A stretch of 64,000 nucleotides of DNA from CAXWPM01 sp965206125 (GTDB lineage Bacteria > Acidobacteriota > Terriglobia > 20CM-2-55-15), in contig CBDBIN010000046.1 of the NCBI GenBank assembly GCA_965206125.1, forward strand, positions 806,001-870,000, read 5' to 3'. Below the pieces are notes generated by a model that searched no databases, was not told the DNA's origin, and saw only the letters and a list, made by a program, of their open reading frames with translations. A program made the position numbers and the translations under genes. Numbering within the stretch: position 1 is the stretch's first letter; each line of letters opens with the position of its first letter. Shown here piece after piece: positions 1 through 9,088 of this stretch.

Positions 1-102
1 GATTTGCTCATCGATGCGGGAGGAATTTACTCGCGGCTGTACCAACTCCACGCCGCAGGTGACGGATCCCCTGTGCTGACGGCCGAAGGAGACGCACCGT
101 GA
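1..102 (+). CDS. ABC exporter ATP-binding subunit, C-terminal end (partial)
   Basis: The first 33 codons are open from base 1 and end with a TGA at 100-102. The peptide has the ending LIDAGGIYSRLYQLHAAG, which matches the last helix of MsbA-type ABC exporters that carry the ATPase and membrane domains on one chain (usual form: G-I-Y-x-R-L-Y-x-L-Q). The rest lies upstream of the window. The stop overlaps the GTG start of the next gene by 3 bases, so the exporter is probably co-transcribed with the glycan locus and may flip a lipid-linked sugar. Only the tail is visible, so substrate cannot be judged. Confidence 0.6.
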   Translation, partial: DLLIDAGGIYSRLYQLHAAGDGSPVLTAEGDAP

Positions 103-2483
103 GCCGGCACGCATACATCCTGGGCGCCGGTGTGAGTGGGCTCGTAACCGCGTGGAAGCTGCTGGAGCGCGGTTGGGAAGTCGATGTCTTCGAACGCGAG
201 CCGTTCTACGGCGGCATGGCAAGAACGTGGAAGTGGCGGGAGTTTCTGCTCGACGTCGGCCCCCACCTCTACCACACGCCGGACGAACAACTGGCGGAGT
301 TCTGGGATCGCGAGTTCGGCGACCTGTTCGTCAAGGGCGAATTCTGGTGCAAGAACGTCAAGGGAGCGAACTTCGACGAGTTCTACGACTATCCGCTATC
401 TTTCGAGGCAATCGCTCGGTTTCCGTCCGAGTTAAAACAGCGGGTGTTGTCCGAACTCGAGCATGTCAACCCGGCGGATCGAGCCCGCGCCCGGAGCTAC
501 AAAGAGTACGTTCGGGCACTGGTCGGACCCACGCTTCAGGGGATGTTCTACGACACTTACCCGCAGAAGATCTGGGGGTTGACCACCGAGGAAATGACGC
601 CCCTCTGGGCCCCCAAGCGCATCGAGTTGCGCCAGCGCAGCACACCCTTCTACCACGGTCAGTGGAACGCCGTCGGAAAGTACGGGACCGGTTGCGTTCT
701 GGACCGCATTCATTCGAAGATCCGTGATCGTGGCGGCCGAGTCTGGCTCGAGCGTGAGGTGACCGGCTTCGGCCGCAACGGCACCCGGGTCCGGAGCCTG
801 ACGTTGGGCAACGGAGACTCAGTCGCCGTGGCTCCGGACGATGTGGTCGTTTCGACGGTACCTATCAGTGTCTTAAGCCGCTTTCTCGACATCCCCTGCT
901 CACTGAAATTCCGGGGCATCACGTCCGTCTATCTCGCCTTCGACCGAGAACACGTGATCCCCGAGGGGCTGCATTGGCTCTACTACGACTCTCCGGAACT
1001 CTGGTTCAATCGTCTGAGCGAACAGAAGAAGTTCTCATCCGAGTGTGCCGTTCCGGGCAAGACATGCCTCACGGCAGAGATCGCCTACTCGAGAGGCGAT
1101 GCGTTCGACGACAAGTCCGAGGACGAATTGATCGAGACGGTCCTCGACCAGGTTTGTCGAACGGGACTCGCAGACCGGGGAGAGTTCATCGCTGGAACCC
1201 TCAACCGTCAGCCAGCCGTATATCCACTGCTGCAGAAAGACTATCAGCATGAACTCGCCGAGGTTGAGAGCCAGCTCGGGCAATACTCCCAGCTCTACTC
1301 GATCGGTACGACCGGAGAGTTTAGCTACGCAGACCAACAAATCCTGTACCTCAAGTCGTTCGACCTCGTGGACCTGCTGACCGACGAGCATTCGGAGTTC
1401 TCCCAGGTGAAGCGGAAGAGATCCGTGACCCGTTTGAATCCCAAAGTGCAACTGAGCACGCGACTCGTGGGCGATGGAGAACGGCCATTCATCATCGCAG
1501 AAGCCGGCCTCAACCATAACGGTGACCGGGACATGGCGATGAAGCTCATCGACGAAGCCGCAGAAGCCGGCTGCGATGCCGTCAAGTTTCAGACCTACCG
1601 GAGTCGAAACCGTATCTCGGGTCGCGTCAAGAAAGTCCGGTATGCAGAGACGGTCATCGGAACCGAGGAAACGCTGTTGGAGATGTTCGAGCGTCTGGAA
1701 CTACGCCCGGATGACCTCGCCCGTCTCTTCGACTATTCGCGCGAGCGGGGCATCGAAATGTTTTCGACGCCATTTGATGCCGAGAGCGTCGACTTGCTGG
1801 AGTCGCTGGACGTGCCGTTCTACAAAGTCGCCTCCTTCGACCTGGTCAACCTACCTCTCCTCAAGCGACTTGCATCGACCGGCAAACCATTGATCCTCTC
1901 GACGGGAATGTCGACGCTTGGGAACATCGAGGAAGCGCTTGATGCGGTGCGTTCGGAGGGCAATAGCAACGTCATCCTGCTCCACTGCGTCTCCGCTTAT
2001 CCCGCCGCGCCGGAGGACATGAACCTGAACGCGATCCGGACCATGAAGCAGGCATTCGGGGTGCCGGTCGGGCTGTCCGACCATACGCTCGGTGTCATGG
2101 TTTCCCAGATCGCACTTTCGGTCGGCGCCAACATTGTGGAGCGGCACTTCACCCTGGATCGGACGCTCGAGGGGCCGGATCACATCCTGTCGTCGGAACC
2201 GGAGGAAATGCGTCAACTCGTGCGGTGCGCGTCGCTGATCGACCGCGTGCTCGGTGATGGCGTAAAGGCCATTCGAGGTCCTGAATACGACACGATCAAC
2301 ACGCAGCGGAAGAGCCTCTACGCGGCAGTAGACATTCGCAAGGGTGATATCGTCAGCGGCGACAAGGTCGCCGTCAAGGGCCCGGGCGGCGGACTGCAGC
2401 CCCGGTATTTCGACATCGTTGTCGGCCGCGTCGCGCGCCGGAACATCTCGGCGGATCACCCGATCACGTGGGAGGACATCTAG
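99..2483 (+). CDS. Fusion: FAD-dependent amine-oxidase-fold protein + NeuB-type nonulosonate synthase
   Basis: One uninterrupted 794-residue frame from GTG at 99. Residues about 1-440 form an FAD/NAD(P)-binding protein: GAGVSG dinucleotide motif at the N-terminus, then GGMARTW and DVGPHLYH, as in UDP-galactopyranose mutase-like and protoporphyrinogen-oxidase-like proteins. Residues about 455-794 are a complete NeuB family protein: IAEAGLNHNGD near residue 465, DAVKFQT, STPFD, LSTGM, LHCVSAYP and SDHT, followed by a C-terminal SAF (antifreeze-like) domain with GGGLQPRYFDIVVG. NeuB enzymes condense a 6-carbon amino sugar with phosphoenolpyruvate to give a 9-carbon acid. Family members are normally about 340-350 residues and stand alone, so the fusion is unusual. 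The role of the FAD half (ring mutase, oxidation of the sugar) is unknown. Confidence 0.85.
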   Translation: MSRHAYILGAGVSGLVTAWKLLERGWEVDVFEREPFYGGMARTWKWREFLLDVGPHLYHTPDEQLAEFWDREFGDLFVKGEFWCKNVKGANFDEFYDYPLSFEAIARFPSELKQRVLSELEHVNPADRARARSYKEYVRALVGPTLQGMFYDTYPQKIWGLTTEEMTPLWAPKRIELRQRSTPFYHGQWNAVGKYGTGCVLDRIHSKIRDRGGRVWLEREVTGFGRNGTRVRSLTLGNGDSVAVAPDDVVVSTVPISVLSRFLDIPCSLKFRGITSVYLAFDREHVIPEGLHWLYYDSPELWFNRLSEQKKFSSECAVPGKTCLTAEIAYSRGDAFDDKSEDELIETVLDQVCRTGLADRGEFIAGTLNRQPAVYPLLQKDYQHELAEVESQLGQYSQLYSIGTTGEFSYADQQILYLKSFDLVDLLTDEHSEFSQVKRKRSVTRLNPKVQLSTRLVGDGERPFIIAEAGLNHNGDRDMAMKLIDEAAEAGCDAVKFQTYRSRNRISGRVKKVRYAETVIGTEETLLEMFERLELRPDDLARLFDYSRERGIEMFSTPFDAESVDLLESLDVPFYKVASFDLVNLPLLKRLASTGKPLILSTGMSTLGNIEEALDAVRSEGNSNVILLHCVSAYPAAPEDMNLNAIRTMKQAFGVPVGLSDHTLGVMVSQIALSVGANIVERHFTLDRTLEGPDHILSSEPEEMRQLVRCASLIDRVLGDGVKAIRGPEYDTINTQRKSLYAAVDIRKGDIVSGDKVAVKGPGGGLQPRYFDIVVGRVARRNISADHPITWEDI

Positions 2484-2485
2484 CC

Positions 2486-3558
2486 GTGATCTATTTGGCT
2501 CGTGTCGACGAGATCCTCGAGGAAGTCGGGGCTATCGCGGCTGCCGAGGGTAAGCAGACAGGGTTCTGTATCGGCAACACTACGAAGCTGAATGCGACGG
2601 GCCTCTACTTCACACCGATTCGGAACACCAGCTGTGTAGTGGCGGGCAGTGCGATCGTCTACGAGGCGCACCATGCGGCAGAGATCGCCCGCAGTGTAGA
2701 CGGCCGCGTAGCCTACATCCTGCTCGATGCGGAGAAAAAAGTCGGCCCGAACCCGAGTTCTTTGACCCGACCAACCAGGGCAACATCGAACGCGCCGTCC
2801 GGGACGTCGTCCGGAAATCTACCATCCTGACCTACAAGGGAAACGACCTGACGGTGGAGTCCATCGACGCACTCCTGTGCCAGGTAGTCGCTGATCCGGT
2901 GCGTGGCATCGGCGGCAAGCGGGTGGCCATCATCGGTGCCGGCAACGTCGGCGCGAAGCTTGGATTGAAGCTCGTCGAAAGAGCCGCAAGCGTGGTTCTG
3001 ACCCGCCGGAACCGCACGAAGCTGGACGTTATCGTGTCGGCCTTGAACACGATCAAACCTGAACACACCGTGGCGCGGGTTGAGGGCACGACCGACAATG
3101 AGGCCGCGGCTGTGGGTGCGGACATCCTTATCGGTATGACGAGCGGCATCCCGGTCATCACGGCGTCGATGATCGACCACGTGGCGTCGGGAGCTGTGAT
3201 CCTGGATGGAGGGAAGGGCTGCCTTCATCCGGACGCAGTCCGCCGGGCCGATCAACGCGGTCTCAGGGTATTGCGCGTCGACGTCCGGGCGGGTTTTGAG
3301 GGACAGATCGCGATGTTGCTCGAGACCGAACGAATCGCCAGCGGTGCAATCGGGCGCAGGAGCGTTCGAGGAGTGGACATCGTTTCCGCGGGCCTGCTCG
3401 GCCGGAGGAATGAAGTCATCGTGGACGATGTCCGGCGCCCGCGCATCGTTTATGGTGTTGCCGACGGACAGGGGGACTTCGTCCGCATGCTGTCGTCCGA
3501 GCAGCAGACCGGCATGGAAGCGATCCGGAGCATGATCGGTGAAGACGCCGCAGATTGA
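2486..3558 (+). pseudogene. Rossmann-fold dehydrogenase, frameshifted at an A6 tract
   Basis: Starts at GTG 2486, two bases after the NeuB fusion. The first part (IYLARVDEILEEVG...) is read in one frame to about 2740 and then continues one base back: FFDPTNQGNIERAV and a nucleotide-binding domain with VAIIGAGNVGAKLGLKL (about 2925) and ILDGGKGCLHPDAV. The switch lies at or beside the AAAAAA run at 2734-2739, so a 7-A tract would repair it. The fold resembles shikimate/quinate or glutamyl-tRNA-reductase-like NAD(P) dehydrogenases; no specific substrate can be assigned. The run could be an assembly error, a real mutation or a slippery site. It ends inside the next gene (overlap 20 bases). Confidence 0.65.
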
Positions 3559-4294
3559 CGTGATCGTCGAGGTGCGCCTGCGCTCGACTCGGCTGCCCGG
3601 AAAGGTTCTCCTGCCGGCGGCCGGCAAGCCGATGCTCGAACTGATGATCGAACGGCTTCAGCGCATCGATCCGCTATCGGGTGTCATCGTCGCCACTACC
3701 GTCCGTCCCGATGACGACCCGATCGAAGAACTTGCCGGGCGGCTCGGGGTCGGCTGTTTTCGTGGGAGCGAAGACGACGTTCTGGGACGTGTCGTCGCCG
3801 CGGCACAGCAGTTCGGTACCGACATCATCGTCGAGATCACGGGCGACGATCCGCTACTGGATCCCCACGAATCTTCGCGAGTGGTCCAGACCTACCTTGA
3901 CCGCCAGGAAGATGTGGACTATGTCGCGAACGATCTCGAAGACACGTACCCGATCGGGCTCAATACCCGCGCTTTCAGTCGTTCATTGCTGGAGTTCGTC
4001 GAGCGTTCGACCGACCACCCCGCGAACAGGGAACACGTCGTCAACTACATCTGCAAACGACCTGACGAGTTCCGCCTGCTGAACGTAGCAGCCCAAGGCC
4101 CGCACCGGCGTACCGACATCCGCCTGACGATGGACGAGCCCTCCGACTACGACCTGATACGGGCCGTGTTCGATGCGCTGTATCCACGTAACCCGGCCTT
4201 TACGATCCTCGACGTCTACGAATTCCTCGACCAGCATCCGGAGATTCGGGACGCAAACAGCGGCGTCGTGCAACGGACGTACCCCACCGCCTGA
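3539..4294 (+). CDS. SpsF/KdsB-like nucleotidyltransferase
   Basis: A 251-residue protein from GTG 3539, overlapping the previous gene. The N-terminus VRLRSTRLPGKVL is the nucleotide-binding loop of the SpsF/acylneuraminate cytidylyltransferase superfamily (usual form A-R-M-x-S-x-R-L-P-G-K). EITGDDPLLDP at about residue 100 is the metal-binding D-x-P region. Members transfer CMP or another NMP to a sugar, and the position directly after a NeuB fusion and a dehydrogenase suggests activation of that product. The first residue of the loop is V instead of the usual A, so activity on a standard CMP-NulO is uncertain. It differs clearly from the three other cytidylyltransferases in the window. Confidence 0.7.
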   Translation: MKTPQIDVIVEVRLRSTRLPGKVLLPAAGKPMLELMIERLQRIDPLSGVIVATTVRPDDDPIEELAGRLGVGCFRGSEDDVLGRVVAAAQQFGTDIIVEITGDDPLLDPHESSRVVQTYLDRQEDVDYVANDLEDTYPIGLNTRAFSRSLLEFVERSTDHPANREHVVNYICKRPDEFRLLNVAAQGPHRRTDIRLTMDEPSDYDLIRAVFDALYPRNPAFTILDVYEFLDQHPEIRDANSGVVQRTYPTA

Positions 4295-4300
4295 GGCCTG

Positions 4301-5401
4301 GTGAAGATCCTGCTGACCAGCAACCACCCCGGCGGCACCGCCGCAGTGCTCCCGGTTGCGGCGAAGCTGACTGAAATCGGAGCCGCGTGTGTCGGCGTAA
4401 CCACCGCCCGTAGTGCGCCAGCCTATGATGCGGCAGGCGTGTCGCATCACGTTGTCGACTCGCCGGTAGGCGCTCGAGAGGCGAGGCATCTGATCGAAAC
4501 CCACGCGCCGGACTTCCTGCTGGCGGCGACGTCCGAGCCCGGCGACCCTCGGGTCGGTCGATTGGAAACCCGACTGCTGGCTGAGGCCGCACGGGTGGGA
4601 GTACCAACCGCCGCAGTCCTGGATCACTGGTGTGGGTACCGCGAGCGATTCAGCCTGGACGGGGCCGGGTCCCTGGACGTCGTACCCGAAGTCGTCTGTG
4701 TGATGGATGATCGGGCCCGCTCCGATTTGCAGGCCGTCGGCTTTCCCGCGGACCGCCTGGTCGTGACAGGGAACCCCGCCTGGGATCGGCTGAGAGATGT
4801 CCGAGTGCGGCTTGAACGACAGACTCAGGAAGAGCTGAGGTGTGCCATCGGGCTCCCGCCCGGACAACATGTTTACGTCTTCGTGTCGCAGCCTATTTCT
4901 GAGGACGGCGTGCGATGCGGCTATACCGAGACCGAGTGATCGAGGCGGCCGCGGACCTGCTCCGTCGAAACGCGGCCTTTCGCGAGGACGTGGTCCTGAT
5001 CAAATCACATGCACGTGAAGACCCGGCCAAATTCGAGCCTGCCGTGACCTCGGTCCCGGGCAACCGACTGCGTCTCGCACCCCCTGACGTGGACCCTTTC
5101 GAGCTTGGGCTTGCGGCCGGCGCGGTATTCGGAATGTTCTCGATGCTTCTGGTTGAAAGCGCGCTCGCTGGAATCCCTGCGATGAGTTTTCAACCCACCA
5201 CGGACCGAGATCAACGGGTGCGACTGGGCTATGGCGTCCGGGAGTTGGATAGCCTCGATGACCTCCTACCCGTGACCACGGCATGGCGCCCGTCAGCGGG
5301 ATGGCTGGTCGTACGGAGCGGCGACCCGCGTCTGCGATGTCGTCCAGGGACTGGCCGAGGAACGATCTGCGGACCGGAGCGTCCATGAGGAATCCTCGTG
5401 A
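4301..5401 (+). pseudogene. GT-B-like glycosyltransferase/epimerase-fold protein with two frameshifts
   Basis: Begins GTG 4301 (MKILLTSNHPGGTAAVLPVA), a GT-B-like N-terminal Rossmann start. It continues through VPTAAVLDHWCGYRERF and RLVVTGNPAWDRL to about 4910, where the frame moves by one base and continues as LYRDRVIEAAADLLRR, VLIKSHAREDP and GMFSMLLVESALAGIPAMSFQP. A second shift near 5270-5310 returns to the original frame (YGAATRVCDVVQGLAEE), and the stop at 5399-5401 overlaps the GTG of the next gene, as is usual in this locus. The S-M-L-L-V-E-S-A-L-A-G-I-P segment resembles the donor-site helix of GT-B enzymes. The conserved content between shifts argues for recent damage or base-calling errors. 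Confidence 0.6.
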
Positions 5402-6735
5402 AGAGGGTTGGTGAGAAGCCGGCGATCCTTGGGGGGAGTCCCGTGTGGACCGAACCCTTCATGCCCTACGAAGCGATCGGGAGTGAGGAGCGTGACGCAG
5501 TTATGGCCGTCATGGATAGTGGGCGACCGCTGTCGGGTTTTCTCGGGTTCTGGGATCCGGAGTTCTACGGTGGCGTGAAGGTGCGCGAGCTGGAGCAGAA
5601 CTGGGCCGAACATTTCGACGTGAGGCACGCGGTGGCCATGAACTCGGCGACCTCCGGGCTATTCGCGGCCATCGGGGCCCTGGGAATCGAGCCTGGAGAT
5701 GAAGTCATCGTTACTCCCTGCACTATGACCGCGACGGTTGCCGCGATCGTGCACTACCACGCCATCCCGGTCTTTGCCGACATCTGTCCCCACACGTTCT
5801 GCATCGACCCGAACGATGTCGAACGGAAGGTCACCGAACGCACCCCGCGCGATCGTAGGCGTCGACATCTACGGTGAGACCGCAGAATGGGATCGCCTCG
5901 GCGCGATTGCGGCCGAGCATGATCTGAAGACGCTCGAGGACGCCACGCAAGCTCCCGGGGGGGTCTACAACGGGCGGAAGAGTGGAACACTGGCCGATAT
6001 CGGTGTCTACAGCCTGAACCGACACAAGCACATCCACTGCGGCGAAGGGGGCGTCTGTGTCACCGACGACGACGAACTTGCCGACCGTCTGTGCCTGATC
6101 AGGAATCACGCGGAAGCAGTTGTGGGCGGCAAAGGCACTTCGAACCTGGTGAACCTGGTCGGTTACAACTTTCGGATCACTGAAATTGAGGCCGCGATTG
6201 GGGTCGAGCAGTTGCGCAAGCTCGATGCGTTTGTCGAGCAGCGGCGCGAACTGTGCGCCCGTATCGTGGAGTATCGAGGGGATCGTGCCGCCGATTTCGT
6301 CGCCACTGGATCCGAATCAAGCTCCCGTGGACCTGTGCCGACCGGCGTCGACCGATGTCAAGCACGTCTATTATCTGCTGGGCTTCAAGGCAGACGCCGA
6401 AAAGCTGGGCATGTCGCGCGACGTGTTCATCCGAGCGATGGGGGCCGAAGGCCTGCCGCTCGTCCCGGGCGGATACGAACCCGTCTACCTGCTGCCGATG
6501 TACCAACAGCAGATTGCGTTCGGAACGAAGGGACTGCCATTCACAGGAGACTATTACGATCGGGCAGGACGGTGAATTATCGGCCGGGCCTCTGCCCGGT
6601 AGCCGAGCGCATGTACTCCGAAGAGTTCTTCTACTTTCCGGCGCAGTCGCTGGCGCCCGGCCCTGAAGACATCCGCAAGTTTCCCGAAGCTGTCGGGAAG
6701 GTGCTCGGGTTCCGGGATGAAATACGACACGGCCC
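5398..6735 (+). pseudogene. DegT/DnrJ/EryC1/StrS aminotransferase, multiply frameshifted
   Basis: PLP-dependent sugar aminotransferase starting at GTG 5398. Visible blocks: NSATSGLFAAIGALGIEPGDEVIV, then after a shift near 5840 IVGVDIYGETAEWD and TLEDATQAPGGVYNG, with the PLP lysine in YSLNRHKHIHCGEGG near 6030, and NFRITEIEAAIG. A second shift near 6275 (GGGG run) leads to DVKHVYYLLGFKAD and a third near 6580 to MYSEEFFYFPAQSLAPG. The C-terminus meets the IS110-type remnant near 6735, so the last residues may be lost. The family makes 4- or 3-amino sugars, as needed for NulO precursors. Three shifts in one gene make it non-functional as sequenced. Confidence 0.7.
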
Positions 6736-7400
6736 CCTCGCAGTTCGTACTCGGCACTGCTGTGCGTGACCACGGCCAAGCCGCTGTAGGAACTGCCGCT
6801 TGGTCCGGAAACGATATGGCGTGTCAGCCGTAGCCACGATCTGTGCCGATCGGATCGGACCCAGCTGAGGAATCGTCCGTAACAGACCTACGGCGCGGTG
6901 GCGCCGGCCTTCGGCGATCAACTGGGCTTTGGCTTGCTTCCGCAGCTCCCGGACCTGGTCCAACTGTTCGTACAGCCACGCCACACGCTGACGCATCCCG
7001 GCTTCGGGCAGCTTACCGAGCCACTGCTCTCGCTGTCTCACCGAGTACACTCCGATTCCTGCGGTTCGGATGCCACGACTCCGATACATCGATTTGATTC
7101 GGGTCATCGTCCTTTGCGTATCGACGGAGAACGTCTCATACGCACGCACCATTTGTTTGAGTCTCCGTGTCTTGTCGTGTCCGTGCCAGACTGACTCCAC
7201 CAGTCCGGCTCGCAACAACTCTGCCAGCTTCCTGGCATCGATCTTGTCTCCCTTCGACCCGGCAGTCAGTAGTTTGTTCCGTCGCGGATTGCACACCACC
7301 ACTTCCTTAACGAGATCCCGAATCACTTCGTGCAGCCACTCGGCTTGCGTGGTCTCCTGCGACCCGGACAGCAATCGGCTCTCGCAGGCGAAGTCCGAGC
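6735..7400 (-). mobile_element. Truncated IS110-family transposase remnant
   Basis: On the minus strand, about 210 codons read as an IS110-type transposase: TTQAEWLHEVIRDLVKEVVV, CNPRRNKLLTAGSKGDKIDARKLAELLR and, in the C-terminal transposase-20-type region, LLRTIPQLGPIRSAQIVA and YRFRTKRQFL, then after a frame change LAVVTHSSAEYELR. Both the N-terminal catalytic start and the C-terminus are missing, and no terminal repeats or target duplication are visible. It lies between a 3'-damaged aminotransferase and a 5'-truncated Gfo/Idh gene, so an insertion with flanking deletion is likely. Boundaries are approximate. Confidence 0.75.
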
Positions 7401-8261
7401 TGTCGGTCACGGGTTTTGGAGAGTTCCATAGTTTTCTGAAGGAAGCCGCTCCGGACCTGGTCATCATCGCGTCGCCGACGCCGTTGCACGCTCGAATGGC
7501 TTGCGATGCGCTGGCCGCGGGGCGCCACGTGGTTCTAGAGAAGCCCCTGGCGACCACCGTCGAGGAGGCTGAAGGCTGAACCCCTCGGTGAGCAGGCTAA
7601 AGAGTCCGGTCGGCTGCTGTCTCCCTACTACAACTACCGATTCGCCACGGACTTTGTGGCTGTCAGGGCGGTTCTTGACGAAGGCCTCATCGGACGTCCG
7701 TTCTCGATCCGGAGACAGGTCGGTTCTTTCAACCGGCGGGACGACTGGCAGGCCCACACGGACCGAGGAGGCGACGGCATCCTTGGGGCTGCGACGATTC
7801 ATTTCATGGATCAGGTCCTCCAACTCGCCGTGCGGGAGCCGACCGAGGTGTGGAGCGAAGTCAGCTGTGTCGTCGCGCGCGGCGATGCCGCCGACCACTC
7901 GAAAGTCGTCTTGAGGTTTCCGAACGGTCTTATCGGAGACATCGAGGTTTCGTGGGCCGAAGCCATTGCTGGACCGGAGTGGTTGATCCACGGCTCTCGG
8001 GGCGCGCTCTCTGTTGAAGGCGAGGAAATGCGCGTCCGATGGTTCGTCGAAGAGGAAGTTCGGGCCGGCCTTCCCCGTGACCGATCCTACTACGCGGATG
8101 AAGAAATCGAGTGGCACGAACGTCGTGAGACTGTCGGTGGAGGCTTCACGACGGATTACTACGACATGGTGGCGGAGGCGATTCGCGGGTCGGGCCCGGT
8201 GCCGGTCGATTGGGAAGACGCCATGAGGACGTTTCGCATTGTCGAGGCATGTCGGCAGTGA
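7400..8261 (+). pseudogene. Gfo/Idh/MocA oxidoreductase, 5'-truncated and frameshifted
   Basis: The reading begins directly after the IS110 remnant, without a start codon or the N-terminal G-x-G-x-x-G motif. It shows APDLVIIASPTPLHARMA and HVVLEKPLATTVEEAE (the family's EKP motif near 7540). A +1 shift near 7570-7585 is needed to continue with LGEQAKESGRLLSPYYNYRF and the C-terminal substrate domain (GGDGILGAATIHFMDQVL). The stop at 8259-8261 overlaps the ATG of the following methyltransferase. Gfo/Idh enzymes oxidise or reduce sugar hydroxyls with NAD(P). About 60 N-terminal residues are missing, so it should be inactive. Confidence 0.75.
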
Positions 8262-9088
8262 TGACGACCGAACCGAGCGCCGATCTCTCGGCCAACCTCC
8301 AGGCCTACGCGGATGTCGAGACTCCGGACCTTTATGACCCGGAGGCGCTCCTCTCCTACAGGGAATCGCGACTTCAACGTGCCAGGCCCTGTATCGACTT
8401 CATTCGACAACACTCCCGGGCCCGTCGACTCGCAGTTGCCGAAGTCGGCTCCGGCAGTTCCGCATTGCTGTACGGTTTGGAGCTTGCAGGGAAACTCGCT
8501 CGGGGCTTGGCAATCGAGTTCTCGAGGACCCGCCACGAATTCGCCGAGGTCTGGAGGCGGGACGGGCAGTTTCGATTTGTCACCAACGTCTGCGGTGACT
8601 TTGCTGCTGTCGACATGCCCGCGGACGCTTTCGACGCTCTCGTCGTTGTCGACAACACGTTCAGCTACCTGCAACCTGAGAATGCGGCCTATCCATCCCG
8701 CCTTCTCGAAAAAGCGCGTCGCTGCCTCCGGAACGACGGACTGCTCGTTCTGGAAGTGGAAAACTACCTGGACCTTCGCGAGGAAGAAAGCCGGACCCTT
8801 GCCGTGAAACTGGATGAGACCAACCCGTTCCGATCTGCGTCCTACCGACTGGAATACGACGCGCTCACGAACTCGGTCCGTAAGGACAGTGTCTATGTGC
8901 TGCGGAGCGGTGAGGAGAAGCGGAAGGTGGAGTTCTCGTTTGTGTATTCCCCGGAGGAGTTGACGCGGCTGCTGGAAGAACACGGGTTCATGACGGAACT
9001 GATTTGTGGCGACTTCGGGGGAGGGGGGTTCGGTCTCGACTCGAAGGCGATTGTCGTTGCGGCGCGCCTGGAACCCGCACAGGAATGA
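8261..9088 (+). CDS. Class I SAM-dependent methyltransferase
   Basis: 275 residues from ATG 8261 (the TGA-ATG overlap with the previous gene favours this over ATG 8249). The SAM-binding segment is VAEVGSGSSALLYGLELA near residue 60, followed by FDALVVVDNTFSYL and LLEKARRCLRNDGLLVLEVENYLDL, the usual post-motif strands of class I methyltransferases. The fold is clear, but the acceptor (sugar O- or N-methylation of the surface glycan is likely from context) is not. The stop overlaps the next ATG by 4 bases (ATGA). Confidence 0.7.
   Translation: MTTEPSADLSANLQAYADVETPDLYDPEALLSYRESRLQRARPCIDFIRQHSRARRLAVAEVGSGSSALLYGLELAGKLARGLAIEFSRTRHEFAEVWRRDGQFRFVTNVCGDFAAVDMPADAFDALVVVDNTFSYLQPENAAYPSRLLEKARRCLRNDGLLVLEVENYLDLREEESRTLAVKLDETNPFRSASYRLEYDALTNSVRKDSVYVLRSGEEKRKVEFSFVYSPEELTRLLEEHGFMTELICGDFGGGGFGLDSKAIVVAARLEPAQE

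Noticed and set aside
1851..2459. Long minus-strand open frames opposite to neuB and many other genes
   Set aside because: They are shadows caused by high GC; the translations show no conserved motifs, and the + strand frames have clear families.
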